Assembly (NCBI GenBank): GCA_027946365.1
Contig: JAPEUQ010000002.1
Coordinates: 620,001 to 684,000 of the forward strand
DNA from: Kalmusia sp. IMI 367209
Taxonomy: Eukaryota; Ascomycota; Dothideomycetes; Pleosporales; Didymosphaeriaceae
Length of the DNA: 64,000 nt
Direction of reading: 5' to 3'
Below the pieces are notes generated by a model that saw nothing but the letters and a program-made list of their open reading frames with translations, was not told the origin of the DNA and made no database searches. The position numbers and the translations under genes were made by a program. Below, piece after piece: positions 44,214 through 55,561 of the stretch (position 1 is the first letter of the stretch; every line of letters starts with the position of its first letter).

Positions 44214-45959
44214 ATGGTGAGTGCAAAACGAAAGAGGCACGAGGAAGATGCCGAAGATGCAAGTCCACGGAAACTACGGGCGCAAATCACTCAAGACGAC
44301 AGCGTCAGCGAGCTTGGAGCGCAAACACCATCGCGGCGAGGCAGGGGGCTAGCAGAGAATGGGACGCCGAGGTCCATCTTGAAAAAGTCAGGCCTTGCAG
44401 ACAACATCAATGTATCCACCCCAAGATCAAACCGCCGCCTCCTCTTCGCGACACCCACGAAAGCAGCCAGCGACGAGACGTCCAATGGCACCCCAACCAT
44501 CGTCCGGAACGCAGATCGCAGCGCGCGTCGCAAAAGTAATCGCAGCCTCATCGATCGCACAATCACTGGTACGGGCAGCGAGGATGAAGCCTTGGACGAA
44601 GAGGAAGCGCTAGCCCAACAGATTCTGAGCGATGAAGAAAATGTGGCAAACGGTGAGCTGGAAGACACGGATGCAGGCGCGGAGGAGGCTGTTCCTGTGC
44701 CAGAAACACCGTCGAAGCGCGGGCGAGGGCGACCGAAAGGCTCTGGGAAGAATCAGAAAGCGAGGGCTCAACGCTCGCCGACACCGCCAAATCAACTACC
44801 CGCACACGAGGAATACTTTTGGCAGAACCGTCCAGGAGGGGCTAAGACTTCGAGCAATACACTGCCTTCTCATAGCCTACTAAATCACGATGAGTATTTC
44901 GAAGCCGTACAATCGCACGTGGACAGTCACAAGGGAGAAAAACTTGTCCTGCTTGAGCTACACAGTCGAGCATACGATCAATGGATGTTCGAATTGGGAG
45001 AGGGTTTTAACATCTGCCTATACGGGTATGGCTCAAAGCGTCCCATTACCGACGAATTCATGGCTCGAATGTATCGACATCTGCTAGGCCAAGCGCCCTA
45101 TAAGGGAACGAAAAAACTTCCAAAGCTCGTGGTCATCAATGGCTATGCTCCGGGTATCACACTGAAGGACATCCTGGTGACAGTCGCGTCTGCTGCCATT
45201 CTCAACACTGCAAAACTGCCCAATCAGCCTTCTGCTCTACTGGCTTACATATTGGATCATTTGTCGAAGAACGCACCGCCGCATCCTATTCTGGTTGTGA
45301 TCAACTCAATTGATTCGCCCTATCTCCGGAAGTCTCCGACGCCGGCCATACTTGCTATGTTAGCGGCTGATCCTTCGATTAACCTCGTTTGCACGGCCGA
45401 TACGCCAAATTTTCCTTTGATGTGGGATGTAGGCTTAAAAGCGCAGTATAGATTTTTGTTTCACGATGCGACGACTTTTGCTCCTTACGAAGCTGAAATA
45501 GATGTGGTGGAAACTGTCAACGAACTGCTCGGGCGCAGTGGCAGGAGAGTTGGCGGTCGCGATGGGGTTGGCTTTGTTCTGCGCTCCCTGCCCGAGAACG
45601 CAAGGTTGCTTTTCCAGATCCTTGTCAATGAGCAGCTAGCTTTGCTCCTCATGGACGGAGAAGAAGTTGACAATGACAATGCCACTGCTACATCAAAGAG
45701 CAAAAGGAACGTGCAACTCAAAGATAGCGTGTCGGAAGCCACGCAAGGGGTGGAATACCGCGTCCTATATCACAAGGCTTCAGCGGCATTCGTCGCCACA
45801 AGCGAAGTTGCTTTCCGAACCCTCCTGAAGGAATTCCACGATCATCAGATGATTGAGAGTAGGAAAGATGCGATGGGTACAGAGAGGCTGTGGGTTCCTT
45901 TCCGCCAGGAAGAGTTAGAGCTTTTAGCAGAGGAGTTGTCCAATGGTGACGCTTTCTGA
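44214..45959 (+). CDS. ORC2: Origin recognition complex subunit 2
   Basis: Orc2, a subunit of the six-protein origin recognition complex that loads the MCM helicase before S phase. It is a single-exon gene of 581 residues. The N-terminal 190 residues are charged and disordered, with SP/TP sites likely to be CDK targets and an AT-hook-like KRGRGRPKGSGK near residue 168. The conserved part starts at LLNHDEYFEAVQSHVDSH, continues through QWMFELGEGFNICLYGYGSK, a P-loop-like position without the full Walker A, and LVVINGYAPGITLKDIL. It ends in a winged-helix segment (FRTLLKEFHDHQMIESRKD). A five-codon upstream ORF overlaps the start codon. Length fits the family. Confidence 0.93.
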   Translation: MVSAKRKRHEEDAEDASPRKLRAQITQDDSVSELGAQTPSRRGRGLAENGTPRSILKKSGLADNINVSTPRSNRRLLFATPTKAASDETSNGTPTIVRNADRSARRKSNRSLIDRTITGTGSEDEALDEEEALAQQILSDEENVANGELEDTDAGAEEAVPVPETPSKRGRGRPKGSGKNQKARAQRSPTPPNQLPAHEEYFWQNRPGGAKTSSNTLPSHSLLNHDEYFEAVQSHVDSHKGEKLVLLELHSRAYDQWMFELGEGFNICLYGYGSKRPITDEFMARMYRHLLGQAPYKGTKKLPKLVVINGYAPGITLKDILVTVASAAILNTAKLPNQPSALLAYILDHLSKNAPPHPILVVINSIDSPYLRKSPTPAILAMLAADPSINLVCTADTPNFPLMWDVGLKAQYRFLFHDATTFAPYEAEIDVVETVNELLGRSGRRVGGRDGVGFVLRSLPENARLLFQILVNEQLALLLMDGEEVDNDNATATSKSKRNVQLKDSVSEATQGVEYRVLYHKASAAFVATSEVAFRTLLKEFHDHQMIESRKDAMGTERLWVPFRQEELELLAEELSNGDAF

Positions 45960-47990
45960 TTGTATATACCCCACCAATGCATGACATTGTTTCCATTCTC
46001 TTTGTAATTCTGTTACTGGTATCGTCTTTCTTCGCTTTGCCGTCGAATACCGTAAATTGGTAGTGTCCAGGAGGTGAGGATTGACATTCCTCAAGTCAGT
46101 TCGCCATGTCCCAGGCGCAAATTATAGCTGAATAGGAGACTGCGAGAGACTGTGATATCACATAAGACTTCTCTTCCGAGATGGATAAGTGCAAAGACGA
46201 CGACCTGGTCTGCGCTTGCATCCACGCAAACGTCGGCTTCCAGTCCATTGCTCCCTTGTCCTTCTACATTAAAGAACAATGTCTTTTCCCGATCTTCCAT
46301 ACAGAGCGTACGAATGCTAAATATAACCATTCCTAGCGGCTCAACATCCTACCGTCCCCAACACACCCGAGGCGTCTGCAGAGCCTCCCCCACCCTTGCC
46401 GGCCTCTGCAAACTCGCCAAAGCCGACTGACCCACCCTCACTCACCTGACTTGCTCCTGCGACATCCGTGGCCTCCTTGCTTCGCTCATTCGTTCGAGCG
46501 CTCGATTTCGTTCCATGTGGTGGAGGTTTTCCTATTCCTTTCCAACGTCAACAGTGCAATCTCCACGGTTGTGCTATCCTAGAATGGACCGAATAAGAAT
46601 GGAGCGCACGGGAGACGGTTACGGTAAGCGAGGATGTGGAATTACGACTACAGTTGTAGAATGGGGCAAGAAAAGGGCACGATGATTGGTCGGTGGAACT
46701 TGTTGGGTGTGGAGGTTGTGATTAGTGTCGCTGTTGGGGGCTTAGCTGCGTAGCTTTAGAGGAATTGACATAGGAGATAGAGAAATAGAGATATGGAGCT
46801 CGAGGTTTGCTTGGAGGGTGATAGCTCGATTAGGAACGACGAAATCGTGTGGGCGAATTCATAATGAGCCACCAGCTCCTATTTCGAATCAGGCGAGAAA
46901 TGCGGATACGGATACTTTCTGTGATGGCACCAGTCTTCAATTTGACGCCTTGTGTTACCCTAGGGTGCACAATATGATTGTCGATGTCCTATATTATTTA
47001 CCCACTTACCGTCCTCGACTTCGGAGTGACAAGATTCAAAATTACCCCAAGAGTGCCGGTAGAATTGCTGGATTATATGAATGGGTTTTCGGATCCTGGT
47101 GCGTGCCTATAGCCCATTGCTTTGCTTAGGTAGGGATAGCCGAGCCAGGGTTTAGGCGGGTATTAGGGGGCCGAAAATGCTTACTCTTACCGCACTTGAA
47201 CGTTTGCCTTCGGAAACACACGAGAATGCTGCAGCGCGCTAGCGAACTTCAGCGCATTAAGAACTCAGCTTGCCAGTCCGAATGCGACGCACCTTGCGAA
47301 CGTCATTTCGCTTCATGCCGAAGAACGCGTCGCCTTCACGATGTCAAAAACACGGCCGCCCAGGTGGACTCCGTCCAGCGACCGTAGCGGAGAGCTAAAC
47401 GAGCTCGTTCACGAAAATTCTCTGCGTAAGGCCATCAGCCCTCGCAAGATGATACCTTGGCCCTATTGTCATCTCATATCTGACCAAGTCTGCTGCGCCG
47501 CGAGGCGCTGACTTGCCCATTGCCGGCTTAGTCCCATATGCCACATTGGACGCTCGCGTTGTACTGCCGCGCAAGCAGATACGGCAATCAACCAATCCCA
47601 GATATAGTTTTCCCCGAGGTGTTACTTGTTCTTCGAATTTGTAATTCCTCTCACGTTGTTCACCATATCAGAGACACATGATTGCGACGCGGCTTCCATA
47701 CTACTTTTCCGCGACCGTAAAATCTGAACACGTACCTACTGGTACTAGCAATCTCGCCTTGTAGCTGTCCTGAATACTACCGACATGAACAGTATCTACT
47801 GGCAGGGCTTGCAGTATGCATCCCTGACCACACCGGCGTTATTTGATTTGTGAACCTTCGGTAGCCTTGTAAGCTGAGTCTAATCACACTTCAAAGCCAC
47901 CTCTTCTCCGTCGCCGTGCCACATTTCTTTCTTCTTCCAGCCTTGTCGTTTCCTTTTCTTCTGTCACTCATTTAGCGTGTAATTCAGAAA
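45960..47990. other. Two-kilobase gene-free stretch
   Basis: The largest gap between genes in the middle of the window. It holds the ORC2 terminator and the glycosyltransferase promoter. ORFs of 60-100 codons on both strands have no recognised motifs and mixed frames. No repeat family, tRNA or clear transposon remnant was seen. A noncoding RNA gene cannot be excluded. Confidence 0.4.
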
Positions 47991-49700
47991 ATGGCTCTTG
48001 GATGGTTACCCACGTATCGCTACTCTCGTCTTCAATCCAATGATTCCGACTCGTACAAAGCTCCGTCGCGGCTTGCAGTATGGATGTCTTCGCGCCGCAT
48101 GCGAACTCTATTTTTGCTTGCTTCCATAGCGATATTCCTCTTCGCGATATCATCATTTACCGACGTTCCATCGCGGATACAGGATTTCTCGCCTCAAGAC
48201 GTGTACGGCAGCTTCAGAGATCATGTAGAATCCACCACAAAAGCAACGCTGAGCCCATCCCCGACACCGGGCAAAAACGATTCGACCAGCCAGCCCAGTC
48301 CGACCAAGAAACCAAACAGTGGCAGCGGCCAGCCGAAGGAGACAGGCAACGAGCCTGAAATCCCGGACGGGACTAAACCTGGTGTAGCCAGTTCAAAGCC
48401 GAGACCACCTGTAAAGCAGCCCTCTGAAACAGGCAATGAACCAGTCATCAGTGGTGAACAACCTCCGAAGAGCAAATCGAACGAGCTCAAGATCGGCGAC
48501 AAACCCACCGTCATCCAAGAATCAGAAACCAGTCAGCCCCAGCGAAATCAGACAGAAACGCAAACGGATGAAGTCAACTGGTCTTCCTTCGCCTATGTCC
48601 AATATGTAACCAACAGCAATTATCTCTGCAACTCTCTGATGATTCTTGAAGCTCTACACCGTCTGGGCACCAAAGCTGAGCGCATCATGATGTATCCGGA
48701 GCAATGGAAGATTCCCGAGACGAGCGACGTGGCTGATGAGGAAGCGCGATTCTTGATACAGGCGAGAGACCAGTACAAGGCGAAACTGGTACCGATCCAA
48801 GTGGTGACGTTCGAGGATAGAGGCGACCAGACGTGGAAGGATAGTTACACAAAGCTACTTGCGTTCAATCAGACGCAGTACAAAAGGGTCATTTCCCTTG
48901 ACTCGGACGCTATAGTCAAACAGGTACGTTTTATCCTTCCGTTACTTAAAATCGGCCCAACGACCGCTCGAGGATTTCAATACAGCGTGTCACCCTAGGG
49001 AACTCAATACCTTCGACGCTAACACCATCTCCTCAGACCATGGACGAACTTTTCCTCCTCCCCACTTCCCCCGTCGCCATGCCTCGCGCCTACTGGCTTG
49101 ACCAACCCTTCCTCTCCTCCCAAATCCTCGTCATTGAGCCATCCTCCACCGAATGGTCCCGCATCGCCCGCTACATGAGCTCGAACGCCAAAGGCGGCTT
49201 CGACATGGATATCCTCAACACGCTCTACAAGAACAGCGCCCTCATCATCCCGCATCGTCGCTACGACCTCCTCACCGCCGAGTTTCGCCGCGAGCCTGAC
49301 AAGCATGAACCATACTTAGGCACGAAGGAGAAGTGGAATGGCACAGCGGCGCTAGAAGAGGCGAAGTTTGTGCACTTCAGCGACTGGCCGCTTAGGAAGC
49401 CGTGGTTGAAAGACGAGGCGCAATTGAAGGAGGAGCAACCGAAGTGTGTAAAGGTTGGGGAGAAGTCGAATTGTACGGACAGGGACATTTGGCTGGGATT
49501 TTACAAGGACTATTCTGTGAAAAGGAAGGTGAGTCGAGGCGTGGCGCTCTTGCGTGACTACGGCGGATGATTGGCGGGTTACTAATGGCATGCTATAGGA
49601 GATCTGCGGCAGGGAGTACGACAGTTGGCGGCGGTCGACTGGGTTGAAGCGACGTAGAATAGATACCCCGGCGTGGTTTGAGCCTCTTGTGCGTCGTTAA
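47991..49700 (+). CDS. GNT1-like glycosyltransferase, type II Golgi membrane protein
   Basis: A 508-residue glycosyltransferase of the GT8-like fold, similar to fungal alpha-1,2-N-acetylglucosaminyltransferase GNT1. It should act in the Golgi on glycans. Exons 47991-48923, 49037-49528 and 49599-49700, introns 113 and 70 bp, all phase 0. A short basic cytosolic head precedes one membrane helix (residues 39-56, LFLLASIAIFLFAISSF). The Pro/Ser/Thr-rich stem of about 150 residues contains the ETGNEP motif twice (KETGNEPEIPD and SETGNEPVISG). The catalytic part starts WSSFAYVQYVTNSNYLCNSL and carries the metal-binding D-S-D (304-306) in VISLDSDAIVKQ at the end of exon 1. Then come LPTSPVAMPRAYWL, DMDILNTLYKNSALIIPH and FSDWPLRKPW. 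Confidence 0.87.
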
Positions 49701-50578
49701 GAGATTGGAACGTGGGATTTAATCTCTACGACGTTGGCCCTCCCAAATATATATGGATGCACCGCTTGTAGTCAGGAAGAGACTTCGCCCGAAACCCGTT
49801 GCACACCAAGGGTTACTGATTCGCTCGCTGGCTATCTTCACAAATTCGTCAAAGCGTTACGTCCGAAGTGCTACCGGCTCGCACCGAGTATTGAATCAAG
49901 GATACGATATAGAGAATAGACGTAGTGTAAAGCATGCAATGTAGGAATAGGGTAAGAATAGAGGAGCATGAAGAAGCATGCGGACACAGGATGAGTCGAA
50001 AGACTTTGAGCGGTTGCCTAGCATGTAATATTGTAGTAAGATGGCACCAGCGTGATGGGGTGGGCGCTAATTTTCTTCTAAAGAAGATATGATAAGAGCT
50101 CTTGTAGTCTGCTAAGTAACATATGTATGATGGCTGAGACAAGCTTCGAAATGCTCGGGCATAATATAAAGAGTGGTATGTATATCATGTTAAGTTCACA
50201 TGCTATTCCAATCTGCACGGTGATCATGAAGACTCTATAACTACTTGAGATTTTACTTTTGTATAAGTTAGTGGGGGTATTTAGGTTCAGTCTACTAGGT
50301 GAAAATGTAATCAGGTACGGGGAGATTGATGATATTGATTATGTTGTCCAAATGGTGCTGCACTTGCGGTCATACCGTTGCCTGGCGCAACGAGAAGTTT
50401 CGAGATCGAAGCTTGAACTCATATGTAGACGACTGAAGCTCTAATCAGTATGTTTCAAGCTCCAGTTAGAAGGCTAAGTTCTTGCGGTTCATTTGTAACC
50501 CCATGATATTCAACATTTTAGGTGGACACTAATGATTAATCCAATCACTACATCTCAAACTCCACGATAATAGGCGCC
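49701..50578. other. Convergent intergenic, AT-rich
   Basis: About 880 bp between two 3' ends. The DNA is AT-rich and shows no coding features or repeats that I could see. Confidence 0.35.
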
Positions 50579-51876
50579 CTATAACAGAAAGTATTGCAAT
50601 GCCATAAAGGTTTGAGTCGCTCCGGCAATTCCGGAAAGAAAGGAGCTCCACTCTTTCGGAACAAGCAGATAAAGAGGAATTGATCCCATGGCACAAGCTC
50701 CTGCAATCGCAGTTGGAAGGCACCAGCGCCATGCCGGAAGACCATCACGCTTCTTTTCAACAAGTGCGGAGACTATCAATCCTAAGATTTGTATGCACGT
50801 CGCTTGTATAAGGAACCAGAAGTCTGGGTCATTTGTCGTCCCCTTTAGATGAAGTGAGCGGCCGTAACCTAGAGCAAACAACGCGGTGGAAATGACAGCA
50901 CAGCTGAAGAATGCTAACCAGAAGATGAATGCGTTGAAGTGTTTGCCTTCAGCAAGTCCAATCATTACACCAGGCTCAGTTTCGTTTTTAACATTGCCAG
51001 CAGGTTGAATTTGGATTAGCTCCTTGTCACTTTTTGTCTTCGCATCATCCGGTTGTATCAAACCTCGAACTTCTTTCCTGTAACATCAATTAGCTCTTTT
51101 CTGTCTAAGATTAAGATTCCTGACTAACCATGTGAGCGAGATCCGGTACACCCGTTGTCCAGGCTCGTCGGCATCTTCGTTACACAAGTCGTAATACCAC
51201 TTTAAAACTTCATCCAATCGGATCCAGCGCGCCTGGATTGAATAGAGGACTTCTAAGTCTAAGAGTCCCTGATGAGCAATATCAATCATTTGGCTCATTA
51301 TTTGGCTCGCCAGTGTGTCGCAATTGTATAGAATTTTCTCAAAGTCGCTTCGCTTCTTGGACTGATGGCTGGCGTTACCCACAAAAGCCTCCTTGATGAT
51401 CTTTAGGCCTTCTGCCCATATAGGAATGAATTGATCACTCTTCATGTACAAATGAGTGAAATTACATTTCCCTGAGTTGATATCTTTCCATTGCCGCTTT
51501 ATTTCAATACAATCTTTTAGCAATTGGGCATTTTTTGCTTTGCGTGCTTCATCTGCAGATGAAGTACGTTTTTGGTAGAATTTTTGTACTCTGCGGATCA
51601 GTTCATCGTCGAGTAAAATCAAAGCTCGTGCAAGAGGCAGAAAGACTGGTTCTAGAGGGGGATCTCCAAATTGGTCACAGATTTTGATCTGCGGAGTCGA
51701 AGTTGGAGCCGGAGCCGGAGCCAGTGGGCCTACATCGTGTCAAATGATGTTAGATAATAAGTTACTTCCACGTTCCTACCTGGCATGTGATAAGCTGGAA
51801 CTTCAGGAAGCTTTCGTCGTTTTAGATTGTTTGTCACGTCACGTGCGGAGCTTGACGTCATGGTATAGTTCTCCAT
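50579..51876 (-). CDS. Orphan protein with a C-terminal four-helix membrane domain
   Basis: A 398-residue protein I cannot name. Three exons (51876-51780, 51729-51129, 51077-50579) with 50- and 51-bp introns keep the frame. The start MENYTMTSSSARDV leads to an Ala-Pro run (PLAPAPAPTSTP), then a soluble, mostly helical region of about 200 residues with DELIRRVQKFYQKRTSSADE and ILYNCDTLASQIMSQMID. The C-terminal 130 residues hold four predicted membrane helices: FWLAFFSCAVISTALFALG, FWFLIQATCIQILGLIVSAL, WCLPTAIAGACAMGSIPLYL and the segment after WSSFLSGIAGA. The pattern of a helical cytosolic module on a compact four-helix membrane unit recurs in fungal hypothetical proteins as I recall, without a known role. 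No enzyme motif is visible. Confidence 0.75.
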
Positions 51877-52804
51877 AAGTAGAGGTCGTGATCCGATGAG
51901 GGAGATTAGAGGTTGAAAAGTAGCAAGCTCACGGTAATTGCATTAATCGAGGGTACAACGTCCAAGTAAAATAGATGGAATTCAGGAGTGCAATTCGATT
52001 ACGCCTTGGATCTCACCGGTATGCTGGCCATCTACGCCACGTTGTTGCAGCGTAGGCAACAGCGTTACTGCATTTGACGGCTGCGCCTAGGCAATGCGCC
52101 TATCAGGATAGCATCATGTAGAGTGCCAAGACCTCGTTTATGCATTGTGTCGCAGCCGTCGCAGGGTGAAGCCAGTTTTGCCAGCGACTGTAAAGGAAGG
52201 GGGCATACTCCAGTGGTCTTTGTGTCGGCACGCAAGGCCGGAAGCAAGGCTTTTGCCAAGCGCCATCCAGTATTCGGAACGTTGTGCCAAGTCATGCGAG
52301 ATTATCTGAAGGGGCACTTTGAGGGCTAGGCTCTGTAGCCAGCAGCAAGGTAACGACCTAGGTTCCGTGAATGTATCCCAAAGGAGCCTCTGGGGGCAAA
52401 AGGAATGAGCAGGCACTGTGCATTCTCGGGCCACCAAAGTTAGTATTACAATGGGCTGGTCGCTGCCGACAGCAACTGGACAGACCGTCTATACACGACA
52501 TGTCAATGGTTATAAGATCCATGTGTTGCTCTTCAACAATGACAAGATTAAGTGCAGTCGTCACGGTCTAGGACTGAGGAGTATGTGTGACATAGCTCCT
52601 ATGCCACATCCATTCCTCTTCTGCATTCCATTTTCGTGCCCGACAAGACAAAACGCTTAGGAATTAGGGTTGAGGCATGTCTTTAGTATTTCCATTCCGT
52701 CTTTGCGTCCAATTTACTTTTAGGAAGATAAAGATAAGGCGTACGGCTCATAGTTAGAACATTCAGCACTGACTTGCCCTGTTATTGTTACTTGTGTTTC
52801 GAAC
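51877..52804. promoter_or_regulatory. Divergent intergenic region
   Basis: About 930 bp with the promoters of the orphan membrane protein and the exonuclease. ORFs on both strands around 52065-52660 overlap and look random. Nothing else was recognised. Confidence 0.35.
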
Positions 52805-53677
52805 ATGTCCCAATTCCTTGCCCCGACTACCTCCTCGAACAATGATCTACTGAACAGCAGCTATGGGCGCAAGCTCGATGACGGTCCATCCTTCACAGTT
52901 GTCGACTGTGAGTCCGCTCTTTCAGATATGATCGACAAACTTCAAGGCCTTCCGGTGATGCCGCCCTCAGTCTATGTGGATCTAGAAGGCGTCAAACTTT
53001 CCAGACAGGGCTCCATCTCCATCCTTCAGCTTTACGTACTTCCGACAAACCACACGTATCTTATAGACGTCCATCAGCTCCAACACAAGGCTTTTTCCAC
53101 CACCGGAATAGATCACGACACGTGTCTCAAGGCTATCTTGGAGGATAAAGACATCCCAAAGGTCTTCTTCGATGTTCGCAACGATTCGGATGCATTGTTC
53201 TATCACTACCAGATCAGCTTGTCGGGTGTGAACGACATCCAGTTGATGGAACTAGCCACGAGGACTTTCCCGCGGAAGCATGTTATGGGCCTTCAGAAAT
53301 GCATCGAGAAAGAAATGACACTTGCGGAGAAGATCGCCTGGAACGCAGCTAAGGAGAAGGGAATGAAGTTGTTCATGCCAGACAGAGGTGGACGATACGA
53401 AATCTTCAACGATCGACCGCTTGCACAAGAAATCATCCAGTATTGCGTGCAGGATGTTCATTTTTTACCGCGGCTCTGGGCTCGTTATACAAGTAGAATG
53501 AACGCATCATGGGCAAAGAAGGTACAAACGGAAACAGAAGAAAGGATTTCTTCCTCACAAAGTAAGACTTACGAGGGCCACGGGAAGCACAAGGTTTTGG
53601 CTCCTACAGGATGGTACACTCCCGAAGCTACGCCAAATCGACGAAATTGGACATGGACGTCGTTGAATGGCTTGTAA
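52805..53677 (+). CDS. DEDDy-type 3'-5' exonuclease (EXD1-like)
   Basis: A single-exon, 290-residue exonuclease of the DnaQ/RNase H-like superfamily, predicted to trim nucleic acids from the 3' end. The four acidic metal ligands fall in the right order: D59 and E61 in YVDLEGVKLS (motif I), an aspartate in FFDVRNDSDALFYHY (D123 or D128, motif II), and Y213-x3-D217 in QYCVQDVHFLPRLW (motif III, the Y form). A conserved arm with the GLQKCIEKEM sequence lies between motifs II and III. No RNA-binding, HRDC or helicase domain is fused and no targeting signal is visible. Filamentous ascomycetes have many paralogs of this kind; the substrate (RNA or DNA) is unknown. Confidence 0.88.
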   Translation: MSQFLAPTTSSNNDLLNSSYGRKLDDGPSFTVVDCESALSDMIDKLQGLPVMPPSVYVDLEGVKLSRQGSISILQLYVLPTNHTYLIDVHQLQHKAFSTTGIDHDTCLKAILEDKDIPKVFFDVRNDSDALFYHYQISLSGVNDIQLMELATRTFPRKHVMGLQKCIEKEMTLAEKIAWNAAKEKGMKLFMPDRGGRYEIFNDRPLAQEIIQYCVQDVHFLPRLWARYTSRMNASWAKKVQTETEERISSSQSKTYEGHGKHKVLAPTGWYTPEATPNRRNWTWTSLNGL

Positions 53678-54187
53678 GGAGATAGCAGCGTAACGCAATG
53701 GACCTTACCATGCAATGCCGTAAGCGTCTACCTTGTTAGCGTGCCTGTCATTGTGCCTCGCGACGAGGACTCAGTCAATCTACTAGCCATATAGCGTCCC
53801 TTCATGTTGTACTTTGTGGTGTCTATTGTAGCCGCCTTCATCGTGTGCATTGTCATGGTAACCTCATGTTGCGCATATGCCGCTCTAGGGCTCGTAGTTG
53901 GGTGCTGTACGCTTCGCAGTTCATGAACAGGAGACATCTGAATAACCGTAATTTTGTGATAGCTTATATTAGATTAGGAGAGAAGATATCAAAGTATAGA
54001 TTAGGAGAGAAGATATCAAAGTGCATGACTTAGTACTTTCGCTCCATAGATATTTGAGATGGCAAGTTCATTCTATTCTAAGGTCTAAGTATCTATGAAA
54101 TAGTCCGGTATAGTGGGTGTTCCGTCACCCAGGGATGTGCATTATTAATATGGTAACGAGAGGAGAAATCGATGCTTACCTACGTCT
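53678..54187. other. Convergent intergenic with a 27-bp tandem duplication
   Basis: About 510 bp between two 3' ends. It contains a nearly perfect two-copy direct repeat at 53971-54024 (unit begins agattaggagagaagat, period 27 bp). No gene seen. Confidence 0.5.
53971..54024. repeat. 27-bp tandem direct repeat, two copies
   Basis: Copies start at 53971 and 53998 and share 25 of 27 bases, including gagaagatatcaaagt. It lies in noncoding DNA downstream of the exonuclease gene and is likely a recent slippage or repair duplication. Confidence 0.9.
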
Positions 54188-55135
54188 TTAAGCCAGCGGG
54201 CCGTCCTTATTACGCTTCTTCACGTTAGTCTTCTTTGCGTACGCTTTACCGATCTCCTTGAGCTTCCTCGCATTAGCTCTGTCTCTCCGAGCCCTCTTCT
54301 TCTCTACGCAATTTGCCGCCCCACAACAACATCTTCTATTTGTGTCCATCCCATAATACTCATTCCCGTAATTAACCGACAGCTCCACGCCTTTGGGTAT
54401 ATGCTTGGCGGCCTCAACCGCCATAATTCGCGTGTTGCCAATGCGCATGATGCGGAACACGGCGTGCGCGTCGCAGGAGTGGTTTATGAAGCGGGTCCAA
54501 TTTCCCTTCGTCTCGCCGTCAACGAAGATAGACGTCCTAGGCATGTCCCGTGTAGGCATGGCACCAATCTCCATGTCCATGAGATAGTCGCCGGCTTCCA
54601 CATCGTCAATCTTCTTGAGCTCGCCTGCATACCAGCCTAGGATAGCACCCTGCTGAAACGAGCGTTTGGTGATGACGCCGATGCCGCGGCCCTCAGTCAT
54701 CCGCAGCTCGAAATGCGATTGCCAGTCTTGCGTTGCTCGCTTCCAGCGCTCGAGTGTGTGTCTGCAATTTGGGTCCTCACAGGTCTCATCAGTGTAGCAA
54801 GTGTCACCTACACAGTCAGTGTACTCGGGATCTGTTGCGCATACAAGGTCTTCCAAACGCTGGGGCGGCCACACATTCCCAGACGGGAACGTCTTGGGGT
54901 AGCTCTCCTGCTTGAATAGGGAGGCGTCGAAAATGTAGTCGTTTAGCTGTTGGGGCACACCGTTCAAGGAGACGGCGAGACGTTCGACGCCGTCCGCATC
55001 GGTGTACCAAAAGTATTGATCTAAGCTACGGAGGTGGACTCTGGGCTTAGATAGGGTTCGCGAGAGGCGCTTGACGATGCCGGTAGGTTTAGTGCAGTTG
55101 CCGTGAGTAGCGTAGGCAGTGACTGAGAGCCCCAT
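54188..55135 (-). CDS. SET-domain protein lysine methyltransferase-like
   Basis: A single-exon, 315-residue protein with a complete SET core. The first 125 residues end in a cysteine cluster (C99, C108, C113, C119, C124) resembling a small pre-SET zinc site. SET motifs: RGIGVITKRSFQQGAILGWY (150-169, AdoMet-binding), the RFINHSCDAHAVF segment (NHSC 218-221), and ELSVNYGNEYYG with Y256 (catalytic tyrosine region). A post-SET CCCGAANC (269-276) follows, then a lysine/arginine-rich tail suitable for nuclear import. This arrangement is typical of histone-lysine methyltransferases of the SUV39/Clr4-like type but much shorter. The target is unknown. The end is very basic (KKTNVKKRNKDG). Confidence 0.85.
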   Translation of the reverse strand: MGLSVTAYATHGNCTKPTGIVKRLSRTLSKPRVHLRSLDQYFWYTDADGVERLAVSLNGVPQQLNDYIFDASLFKQESYPKTFPSGNVWPPQRLEDLVCATDPEYTDCVGDTCYTDETCEDPNCRHTLERWKRATQDWQSHFELRMTEGRGIGVITKRSFQQGAILGWYAGELKKIDDVEAGDYLMDMEIGAMPTRDMPRTSIFVDGETKGNWTRFINHSCDAHAVFRIMRIGNTRIMAVEAAKHIPKGVELSVNYGNEYYGMDTNRRCCCGAANCVEKKRARRDRANARKLKEIGKAYAKKTNVKKRNKDGPLA

Positions 55136-55561
55136 ATTGTGTTAGGAAACTCAAAATGGAATACACGCTTGTATGCAGCGAGGGGAAGAAGAGAGCCCGT
55201 GTGATTGTAACTGAGAAAAGAGATATCAAGCTTTGGTGAATTGTAATGCTGCGTGCGCTGGTCGCTGAACAAGCAAGTTTACTTCTACAGAAGTCAAGAC
55301 GATGGAAAGGGCAGGCACCAGACATATATATCAGAGACCCCCAATTTACACTTGGAGTAGTGGAAGACAATACATTGTCTGATGTTAATTTAGAACAGAT
55401 CCCTAATAATAATGACAAAGATACAAGGGAAAATCAAGAAAACAAAGAGGATTGTTCGTTAACGTCTCTTCTTTGTTGCAGGCGCAATTTTATGCCCATG
55501 CTGAACGGTTGTCTTACATTTGTTACAAGTTTGTACAGGGTAGTAGTGGTAGTAGATATAT
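55136..55561. other. Intergenic, 5' of SET gene
   Basis: 426 bp between the SET-protein start and the uL5m 3' end. An ORF on the plus strand (55246-55572) has no features. Likely the SET gene promoter. Confidence 0.35.
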
